From JANXXV01 sp038230275 (GTDB lineage: Bacteria > Acidobacteriota > Terriglobia > Bryobacterales > Bryobacteraceae), in NCBI GenBank assembly GCA_038230275.1, contig JBBRNO010000018.1, forward strand, positions 1 to 64,000: 64,000 nucleotides of DNA. Reading direction: 5' to 3'. The position numbers and the translations under genes are program-made. The notes beneath the pieces were generated by a model. That model was not told where the DNA came from and made no database searches. It was given only the letters and a program-made list of their open reading frames with translations. This document shows positions 18,259 to 24,875 of the stretch, piece after piece (the first letter of the stretch is position 1; each line of letters begins with the position of its first letter).

Positions 18259-19074
18259 ATGCGTTTATCAAGTTTTCTGGTATTGGCATGTCTGCTGCCG
18301 GTTTTTGCGCAGGAGAAGGCTCCGGCTGCTGTGGATGAGGCGCTGCGGGCGCGGATCGGCAAGTTCTATCAGGCACATGTGGATGGCAAGTTTCGTTCCG
18401 CTGAGCAGTATGTAGCGGAGGATAGCAAGGACTTCTTCTTTGAGATGGAGAAGCAGCGGTATCTGAATTTCCGCGAGCCGGAAATCACCTACTCGGACCA
18501 CTTCACGAAGGCGAAGGTGATTACGGTGGTAACGGCGGAACGGCGCATCGCGCGGATGGGAACGGTGACGGCGACTCCGCCAATCGCGAGCACCTGGAGG
18601 CTGGAAAACGGCCAATGGTATTGGTGTCATATTGCGGAGAAGTTCGTGGATACTCCGTTTGGGCGGGTGGCGATTCCGGATGAAAAAGATGTGGAGCGGG
18701 AGCGGAAGATTGCCGCGTTTAAAAAAGTGTCGCCCGCCGAGGTTGTCAATCAGGTGAAAGTGAGCGGCTCCGCGGTGGCGCTTAGCAGCTACGAAGCGGC
18801 AACGGGGGCCATCACGGTCACCAACAACCTGCCGGGACAAGTGACAGTGGATATCTCTTTTCCGCCGGTTGAAGGTCTGACGGTATCCGTCGATAAGAAG
18901 ACATTGAAGGCGGGGGAATCGGCCAAGGTGCTGTTCGACTCAAAGCCGCTTAACTCGACTCCAAAAGGGTCGATTATTGGCAGTATTGTAGTGCAGCCGT
19001 TGAACCAGACATTTCCGGTTACGGTGACGTTTGCGGTGCCGCGGCCTGCGCGGGGCCAGGACGTGAACCACTGA
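18259..19074 (+). CDS. Secreted hypothetical protein downstream of cytochrome operon 2
   Basis: A 271-residue protein with a signal peptide at 1-17 (MRLSSFLVLACLLPVFAQ). The first half (about 25-135) looks like a small alpha+beta fold of the NTF2/SnoaL type (IGKFYQAHVDGKFRSAEQYV followed by a TWRLENGQWYWCHI strand pair). The second half (about 165-260) is an Ig-like beta-sandwich (GAITVTNNLPGQVTVDIS, TLKAGESAKVLF, GSIVVQPLNQTFPVTVTF). I recognise similar two-domain proteins in Solibacter-type genomes but know no function. It follows the cytochrome gene by 28 bases on the same strand, so it may be its fourth operon member. Confidence 0.65.
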   Translation: MRLSSFLVLACLLPVFAQEKAPAAVDEALRARIGKFYQAHVDGKFRSAEQYVAEDSKDFFFEMEKQRYLNFREPEITYSDHFTKAKVITVVTAERRIARMGTVTATPPIASTWRLENGQWYWCHIAEKFVDTPFGRVAIPDEKDVERERKIAAFKKVSPAEVVNQVKVSGSAVALSSYEAATGAITVTNNLPGQVTVDISFPPVEGLTVSVDKKTLKAGESAKVLFDSKPLNSTPKGSIIGSIVVQPLNQTFPVTVTFAVPRPARGQDVNH

Positions 19075-19122
19075 CTTTCGGCTATCGGCGTGCTATTTCC
19101 TTTGCGGAGGTAGTGATTTATT

Positions 19123-20016
19123 ATGCTGGTATCCACCCGACGAACTCCGGTGCAGGGTATTCCGAACGACGTTAAGGCGGCCACCGTCAGCCGCAACAGT
19201 CGTAACACTTTACAATCATTTGCTAGCCGGTTCTCCGCGGCGCTGGCCACTTCGACGCCGGCGAGCAGCAGTGCAACTGTCCGCACGACGGCGAGTCCCA
19301 CTTTGGAACGGGTCCGTTCCGATTCGGGTGCTGGAAAGGCACAACAGCTACTTTCCTCCGCGGGTACGGCGCATCGCGGTGACAACACACTTGGGCGCAA
19401 CCTACTGGAGATTGCGATGGACCAACCGCTGGCGGTGACAAAGGCGGCGGCCGCGGCGGTGGCGCTGACTGCACCGGCGGCAACACCAACGACGATGTCC
19501 GATACTCCACATTACGATGGTACTCAAGACAAACGGGACGCGGTGAGCGATGCGGCGGGGAAGACCACGCCGAGCGGTGCACCTTCTGTTGTTCGGCTAG
19601 CGGCACCGGTGGCCAACCAGTGGGGCTACGCGGGGGAAGCGGCCCACAACCCATACTTCGTTACTCCAAGCAACCCGTTACGAGACGGACTAGTAACCGG
19701 TTTTCCCAACTGGTTTGAGGGGAACCATATTTCGGGCATCAGCAGTGGGGAAATCAACACGGGTTACTCGGCCACGTCCGAAGGCGCGCAGGAAGCACTG
19801 CGGCTGGTACAGCAGTACGATCCTGGGGCAACGCTGGGAAGTTCGCGATTTGGTTCTTCCGGTGGACCTTGGCTGGCGGATAATGCCACGCGTGAGATCA
19901 CGTTATCGAATGGAACGCACCTGAACGCGGGTCTGCTGTTGGGGAGCTACTATAACCAGGGGCAGGGAGTTACGGCGAGATCGGACCAGACGCTGCAACT
20001 GGCGGTGAAGGCCTAG
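19123..20016 (+). CDS. Unrecognised protein, Ala/Thr/Ser-rich first half
   Basis: A 297-residue protein that I cannot place in a family. It starts with an ATG behind a GGAGG that is rather far away (12 bases). Residues 1-165 are low-complexity, rich in Ala, Thr and Ser, with no signal peptide or membrane segment. Residues 175-297 look like an ordered domain rich in Gly, Asn and aromatic residues (NPYFVTPSNPLRDGLVTGFP, FGSSGGPWLADNATREITLS, LLLGSYYNQGQGVTARSDQT). It contains no Cys. Its gene stands alone between operon 2 and a repeat element. A structural or surface-type protein is one possibility, but the lack of an export signal argues against secretion by the Sec route. Confidence 0.55.
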   Translation: MLVSTRRTPVQGIPNDVKAATVSRNSRNTLQSFASRFSAALATSTPASSSATVRTTASPTLERVRSDSGAGKAQQLLSSAGTAHRGDNTLGRNLLEIAMDQPLAVTKAAAAAVALTAPAATPTTMSDTPHYDGTQDKRDAVSDAAGKTTPSGAPSVVRLAAPVANQWGYAGEAAHNPYFVTPSNPLRDGLVTGFPNWFEGNHISGISSGEINTGYSATSEGAQEALRLVQQYDPGATLGSSRFGSSGGPWLADNATREITLSNGTHLNAGLLLGSYYNQGQGVTARSDQTLQLAVKA

Positions 20017-20043
20017 CGCTCGGTTGCGATGGTTCGGTTGTAG

Positions 20044-20068
20044 CGCTTCCTTACGGTCGCGGCTCGGA
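20044..20068. repeat. Short intergenic repeat, copy 1
   Basis: CGCTTCCTTACGGTCGCGGC and the next five bases are matched at 23502-23526 with two differences in 25 bases. Both copies lie between genes. The same kind of element is, as far as I recall, frequent between genes of Solibacter-type genomes. Confidence 0.5.
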
Positions 20069-20103
20069 AGTGGGCGAAAATTCAGAACGCTTATTCCGTG
20101 GCG

Positions 20104-20371
20104 TCAGCCGGCTGACGCACTGAGACGTTTTTCCAGTTCCTCGATTTTTTGGTCCTGATCGGCCAGAGCTACGCGCATCATCACCTTGTAGCCTTCGCGC
20201 GTGGTCGGAAATCTGTTGCAGGATGCGAGTTCGAGAAAGCTGGAGGACGCGGAGATCCCGCAGGAGCTCTTTTTCATGAGCCGCCAATTCGCGGCCGTGG
20301 GAGGCTTTTCGCCTTTCCTCCGCCTCTTCTATTTGCGACTCAACCGACTTGCTCTCCCAACCTCTAGCCAC
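20104..20371 (-). pseudogene. Small conserved protein (MARGWESKSVE type), frameshifted
   Basis: Begins MARGWESKSVESQIEEAEER, the signature of a short helical protein family of unknown function common in Acidobacteriota. Up to LQLSRTRILQQIS the frame matches the family; after that the expected ending (EGYKVMMRVALADQDQKIEE and then LEKRLSASAG plus stop at 20104-20106) is found in a neighbouring frame. A single-base insertion or deletion near 20205-20215 explains this. The uninterrupted reading instead runs to 20051 with an unrelated basic tail. The intact product would be about 88 residues, all helical, with a coiled-coil look. Either a recent pseudogene or a sequence error. Confidence 0.6.
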
Positions 20372-20417
20372 GTTGCACCGCCTTACTCAATCATCGCTCA
20401 TTTGGGTGGAGATAAGG

Positions 20418-22217
20418 TTACCACCCTACGGGTTTCCCCTTATTTTGCTCGTCCAGCCAGACTTTCAGCGGAGCGAAATAATCGACAATCGCGGAGGCAT
20501 CCATTTGCCGCTGCCCGGTCATCGCCTCCAGAGCATCGGGCCAGGGTTTACTCTGTCCCATTGAGAGCATTGCATTCAACTTCGCGCCAGCTTCCTTACT
20601 ATTGTAAATCGAACAGCGATGCAGGGGCTCTGTGCAGCCCGCGGTTTTCGCCAGTGCGCGGTGAAATTGAAACTGCAGAATGTCCGCCAGGAAATAGCGC
20701 ATGTAGGGGACATTGGCGGCCACATGATATTTGGCGCCGGCGTCGAAATCGGCTTCGGTGCGGTCCACCGGAGCGGCAATTCCCTGATACTTTTGGCGCA
20801 GATGCCACCACGCCTGATTGTATTGTTCGGGGGTGATCTCACCGCTGAACACTTTCCAGCGCCACTGATCGATTAGCAATCCGAAGGGGAGGAAAGCGAC
20901 CTTCTCGAGAGCTTTGTGCAGCATGAGTCCGATGTCCTTTGAAGGGTCTGGGGCGGTTTTCAAAAAGCCGAGTTTCACCAGATACTCCGGTGTAACCGAC
21001 AGGGCGATGGTGTCTCCGACGGCTTCGTGAAATCCGTCGTTGGCGCTGTCTCGGAACAGGAGCGGCTGGGTGTTGTAGGCACGCTGGTAGAAGTTATGGC
21101 CCAACTCATGGTGGATGACGGAGAAGTCTTCGCTGTTGATCTCGATGCACATTTTGATACGAAGATCATTGACGTTATCCACGTCCCAGGCGCTGGCATG
21201 GCAGACCACTTCGCGGTCTTTGGGTTTCACGAAAAGCGACCGTTCCCAGAAACCGGGAGGCAGGGCGGCAAAGCCCAGAGACATGAAAAAGCCTTCGCCG
21301 TACTTCACCATGCCGATGGCATCCGTGTTTCGCTGCTTCAGAATATCGGTCAGGTCGAACCCGGGATCGGCGTCTTTTGGAGCCAGCAAGGGATAGATGT
21401 TTTCCCATGACTGCGCCCACGGATTGCCCAGCAAGTGCGCGGGAATGGGTCCGGTAGCGGGCACTACGGCGTCACCGTATTTTTCGCGAAGCCTCGTGCG
21501 CACGTAGGCGTGAAGCGACATATAGAGGGGCTTCACCTGTTCCCAAAGACGGTCCAGTTCCTTGGCGAAATCATCGGGCGGCATGTCGTACTTGGAGCGC
21601 CACATGGCTCCGGTGTCCGCAAATCCCAACTCCCTGGCGCCTTTATTCGCCAGTTGGACCAACCGTTTGTAGTCGGCCTTCATGGGCGGCGAGACGGTGC
21701 GCCAGCCTTTCCAGACATCCTTCAACTGTTTCTCATCACGGCTGTTGGCCATGATTCTGGTGATGTCCTGCAAGTCGAGGCACTTGGGTTTTTCCGCGGT
21801 AGCGCCGGCAGGGCAATACTTTCCTTTCCCGTAAGTTCCTTCGAGGCTGGAGGCGATGCGGGTGACCTCTGACCGCTCCTTAGCATTGTTTGGAGCCGCC
21901 AGGGTGAGAGACAGCTTCAGAAGTTTCATCTTCCGGGCCATGTCCGGAGGAAGCGCCAGCTTGTCGAACCGGGTGGCGGCTTTGGCGAGTTCCACAGCCG
22001 CGCCAATCTGCCGTTCATTGGCGAGAGCGGAGAGGGCCTCGGTATCGTCGGTGATGAAGTTGGCCTGCACCCAGGCAGCGCGGCCGGCTTCGTTGGTTAG
22101 TTCAAGCAGGCGGGCGCTGGCGTCGTCAAGGAACTTCTTTGCTTCGGCCACTGAGGGCGGATTGGGCGCCGCGCACAACACTGCTCCGCAAACGAGGATG
22201 CCCAGGAATTGCTTCAT
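20418..22217 (-). CDS. M2 family metallopeptidase (peptidyl-dipeptidase A-like)
   Basis: A 599-residue zinc peptidase of the angiotensin-converting-enzyme family. Start chosen at the ATG at 22217, which gives a signal peptide (MKQFLGILVCGAVLCAA); an upstream in-frame ATG at 22259 would hide it. The zinc site HHELGH is near residues 368-373 and the third ligand is in NDGFHEAVGD about 24 residues on. The rest (ALADQ-like helices, YQGIAAPVDRTEADFDAGAK) matches bacterial M2 enzymes, which remove C-terminal dipeptides from peptides. Length is normal for the bacterial family. It is monocistronic and divergent from the SDR gene at 22265, the two starts being 47 bases apart. Confidence 0.93.
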   Translation of the reverse strand: MKQFLGILVCGAVLCAAPNPPSVAEAKKFLDDASARLLELTNEAGRAAWVQANFITDDTEALSALANERQIGAAVELAKAATRFDKLALPPDMARKMKLLKLSLTLAAPNNAKERSEVTRIASSLEGTYGKGKYCPAGATAEKPKCLDLQDITRIMANSRDEKQLKDVWKGWRTVSPPMKADYKRLVQLANKGARELGFADTGAMWRSKYDMPPDDFAKELDRLWEQVKPLYMSLHAYVRTRLREKYGDAVVPATGPIPAHLLGNPWAQSWENIYPLLAPKDADPGFDLTDILKQRNTDAIGMVKYGEGFFMSLGFAALPPGFWERSLFVKPKDREVVCHASAWDVDNVNDLRIKMCIEINSEDFSVIHHELGHNFYQRAYNTQPLLFRDSANDGFHEAVGDTIALSVTPEYLVKLGFLKTAPDPSKDIGLMLHKALEKVAFLPFGLLIDQWRWKVFSGEITPEQYNQAWWHLRQKYQGIAAPVDRTEADFDAGAKYHVAANVPYMRYFLADILQFQFHRALAKTAGCTEPLHRCSIYNSKEAGAKLNAMLSMGQSKPWPDALEAMTGQRQMDASAIVDYFAPLKVWLDEQNKGKPVGW

Positions 22218-22264
22218 CTCTTGATTATCGCCCGAACTTTGGCTCAGAGTTATACTCAAAATTC

Positions 22265-22975
22265 ATGCCTACTGCCGAATTCGAAGGAAAGTCGGCACTT
22301 GTCAGCGGGGGCACCAGCGGCATTGGGAAGGCGATTGCGGAGGCACTTCACCGGGCTGGTTGCAGAGTGCAAGTTACAGGCCTGCCGGGTGCGGATTGTG
22401 AATCGAGCGTTTTGCCCGCGACGCCGGTGGACGTGAGTTCGCAAGCCGAAGTGGACGCGCTGGTGGGGCGGCTGGTCAGTCTGGATATTCTGGTGAACTG
22501 CGCCGGCACGATTGTGCGGGATGCGGAGTTCGACATTCCTACATTCGAACGAGTGGTGGATGTGAATCTGACGGGAACGATGCGGCTTTGCGTTGGATGC
22601 CGGCCGCTGCTGGCGAAATCGCGCGGATGTATTGTTAACACCGCTTCGATGCTCAGCTTTTTTGGCGGCGCTCGCGTGCCCGCCTATAGCGCGAGCAAAG
22701 GAGGCATCGCGCAACTGACCAAGTCGCTGGCGATCGCCTGGGCGCCGGAGTATATCCGTGTGAATGCGGTTGCGCCGGGATGGATCACTTCCAACTTAAC
22801 CGCTGCGCTGCAACAGGACCCGGCCGGTTCGGCGCAGATTGTCGGGCGGACTCCCATGGGGCGTTGGGGGACACCGGAGGACGTGGCGGGTCCAGTGTTA
22901 TTCTTATGCTCACAAGCCGCTGCATTTGTCACCGGGGCCGTCCTCCCGGTCGATGGCGGATATTCAATCAGGTAG
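22265..22975 (+). CDS. SDR family oxidoreductase
   Basis: A 236-residue classical short-chain dehydrogenase/reductase. The cofactor loop is SGGTSGIGKAIAEAL (residues 15-29), the structural NCAG motif (ILVNCAGT) is near 80, and the active-site YSASK is near 140 with Ser about 13 residues before it. The ending GAVLPVDGGYSI is typical. Glycine-loop context does not show whether NAD or NADP is preferred. The ATG at 22265 is the family start; the upstream open frame overlaps the divergent M2 promoter. The cupin dioxygenase gene follows after 4 bases, so the two are co-transcribed and may act on one aromatic or keto substrate. Confidence 0.9.
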   Translation: MPTAEFEGKSALVSGGTSGIGKAIAEALHRAGCRVQVTGLPGADCESSVLPATPVDVSSQAEVDALVGRLVSLDILVNCAGTIVRDAEFDIPTFERVVDVNLTGTMRLCVGCRPLLAKSRGCIVNTASMLSFFGGARVPAYSASKGGIAQLTKSLAIAWAPEYIRVNAVAPGWITSNLTAALQQDPAGSAQIVGRTPMGRWGTPEDVAGPVLFLCSQAAAFVTGAVLPVDGGYSIR

Positions 22976-22979
22976 GGAA

Positions 22980-23468
22980 ATGCTCACGCAATCATCGCAT
23001 CCACTTTCTCCGGAACAGATCGTCGTCGGCGCGGTGCCCGTGGATGAACGGGTATGGGTTCCGCAGTCGCCGAGCGTGTGGTTTCGTCCGCTCATGCTGA
23101 ATACTCTGGCGGGTGGCTGGTGCAACCTGCTGCGGGTTAGAAGGGCCGGCATTCTGAGCAGGCACCGCCATCCGGCACCCGTGCACGGGTACGTTATCAA
23201 AGGCTCGTGGCGGTATTTAGAGCACAACTGGGTTGCTCGAGCGGGCGATTACGTTTTTGAACCGCCCGGGGAAACACATACGTTGATGGTGGATGCCGAT
23301 GTGGACGAGATGATTACGTTCTTCAATATTTCGGGCTGCATGTATTATGTGGACGAGCAGGGGAATCACACTGGGTTTGAAGACGTGTTTACGAAGATCG
23401 ACATGTGCCGGAAGCACTATGCCGATGTCGGCTTGGGTGCGGATTTTGTAGATCAGTTCGTGCGTTAG
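22980..23468 (+). CDS. Cupin protein of the 2,4'-dihydroxyacetophenone dioxygenase family
   Basis: A 162-residue cupin. Sequence blocks RRAGILSRHRHPAPVHGYVI, GSWRYLEHNWVARAGDYVFE, PPGETHTLMV, EMITFFNISGCMYYVDEQGN and FTKIDMCRKHYADVGLGADF match the 2,4'-dihydroxyacetophenone dioxygenase (DAD) family. Metal ligands are expected at His 60/62/66 in the first cupin box, the Glu of the same strand and His in GETHTL. DAD cleaves a C-C bond next to a keto group in hydroxyacetophenones; many homologues are uncharacterised, so the exact substrate is open. It lies 4 bases behind the SDR gene in one operon. Confidence 0.85.
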   Translation: MLTQSSHPLSPEQIVVGAVPVDERVWVPQSPSVWFRPLMLNTLAGGWCNLLRVRRAGILSRHRHPAPVHGYVIKGSWRYLEHNWVARAGDYVFEPPGETHTLMVDADVDEMITFFNISGCMYYVDEQGNHTGFEDVFTKIDMCRKHYADVGLGADFVDQFVR

Positions 23469-23501
23469 TGAGTGTTTGGGGGTAGCTGATTTATTTTCTA
23501 C

Positions 23502-23526
23502 CGCTCCCTTACGGTCGCGGCTCAGA
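23502..23526. repeat. Short intergenic repeat, copy 2
   Basis: CGCTCCCTTACGGTCGCGGC and five more bases match the element at 20044-20068 with two differences. It sits between the cupin gene end and the convergent DUF1501 gene end, so it could serve as, or be inserted near, a transcription stop. Confidence 0.5.
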
Positions 23527-23585
23527 GTGCGCCCCATGTGCGCTGGAGATGGCGGCGAGCGCGCAGAGCAGAACTCGCCAGCGCA

Positions 23586-24866
23586 CTATGCGAATAGCTC
23601 CAACAGGGGTTTGCCATGATCGGTCACCGGGACCGGACGATCGCCTGCATGCATGACGTTGCCGGGATCGATGCCGAGCGCGCAATGGACGGTGGCGTGG
23701 AAGTCTGGAACGCTGACGGGTTTTTCGACAACTTTGGCGCCGATCTCGTCAGTTACGCCGACCACCTTTCCGGTGCGCAGTCCGCCACCGGCCAACACCA
23801 TGCTGAAGGCCTCGGACTGATGGCCGCGTCCACCGCCGCTGTCGAACTCGGCGGGGCGTCCGAATTCAGTGGCGATGACCACCAGCGTGGTATCGAGCAA
23901 TCTGTTCTTCTCCAGATCCAAGAGCAGCGTGGCGAATGCCTTATCCAGATCCTGGATCAACAGGTGTTGTTTCACCTGGCCGTCGTTGTGGGTATCCCAG
24001 CCGCTGCCGTTGAGGAAATTCAAATTGAACGAGACCTCGACGAACCGGACGCCCGATTGCACCAGGCGCCTTGCTAGCAGGCATCGCTGGCCGAACTCGC
24101 CGCCGTAGGATTCGCGAAGGGTGGAGGCCTCGCGTTGGAGGTCGAACACATTGAGGAACTTCGGGCTGGCCAGTTTGAAGCCCTGGCGGCTTACCTCGGC
24201 TTGGGATTGCACTGCTTCGTCGGAGGGATTGCGTTTGACGAAGCCCTCGCGCATTTTGGAAAGCAATGTTTCGCGGCGATCTTCGCGCGCGTTGTCCACG
24301 TCTGGAGGGCGCACCAGGCCGTTGGGGCCCGTCTCAATTTGTGTCAGATAAATGTAGCCGTGCCTGGCGCCAAGAAATCCGGGATCGCGCGTGATGTTGG
24401 GATAGCCCATCACTACATAGGCTGGAACGTCGTCGGATTTCGTTCCCAGTTCGTGCGAAACGATGGAACCGATGGATGGATATTGCAGGGTGCCGCTGGG
24501 TGTGCGTCCGGTGTGGAGGAGATTTGCGGCGGCCGCATGCTCGCCCTTGATGGTGTGGGTGACGGAGCGCACCAGGACGCAGCGGTCCATTAGCGGCGCG
24601 CTTTGTTTTAGGTGTTCGCAAACGCGCGCACCTGGAATCGCGGTGCTGATGGAATCGTAATAGGAACCGGCTTTCAGCTTGCCGTCGCCGCGCATTTTCG
24701 GATCGAAGGTATCGATGTGCGCGGCGCCGCCGCCGAGCCAGAGGAAGATGCAGGCGTCGGCCTTTCCTTTAGGAAGATTGACCACGGCGGGGCTGGCGCT
24801 CAGTGACGAACCAATGCCTAGCGCGACTGCGCCTGTTTTCAGCAGATCTCTTCTGGATACGTTCAT
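23586..24866 (-). CDS. DUF1501 family protein, Tat-exported (locus 3)
   Basis: A 426-residue DUF1501 protein with a compact twin-arginine signal at the very start (VSRRDLLKTGAVALGIGSSL). Family landmarks are IFLWLGGGAAHIDTFDPKMR (about 39-58), SVTHTIKGEHAAAANLLHTG, RCLLARRLVQSGVRFVEVSF and ATEFGRPAEFDSGGGRGHQS (about 335-355). Compared with the other two copies it is the shortest. It lies 9 bases downstream of the DUF1549/DUF1553 gene on the same strand, so in this locus the DUF1501 gene is second, not first. Function is not established for the family. Confidence 0.9.
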   Translation of the reverse strand: MNVSRRDLLKTGAVALGIGSSLSASPAVVNLPKGKADACIFLWLGGGAAHIDTFDPKMRGDGKLKAGSYYDSISTAIPGARVCEHLKQSAPLMDRCVLVRSVTHTIKGEHAAAANLLHTGRTPSGTLQYPSIGSIVSHELGTKSDDVPAYVVMGYPNITRDPGFLGARHGYIYLTQIETGPNGLVRPPDVDNAREDRRETLLSKMREGFVKRNPSDEAVQSQAEVSRQGFKLASPKFLNVFDLQREASTLRESYGGEFGQRCLLARRLVQSGVRFVEVSFNLNFLNGSGWDTHNDGQVKQHLLIQDLDKAFATLLLDLEKNRLLDTTLVVIATEFGRPAEFDSGGGRGHQSEAFSMVLAGGGLRTGKVVGVTDEIGAKVVEKPVSVPDFHATVHCALGIDPGNVMHAGDRPVPVTDHGKPLLELFA

Positions 24867-24875
24867 TGGTTCTCC

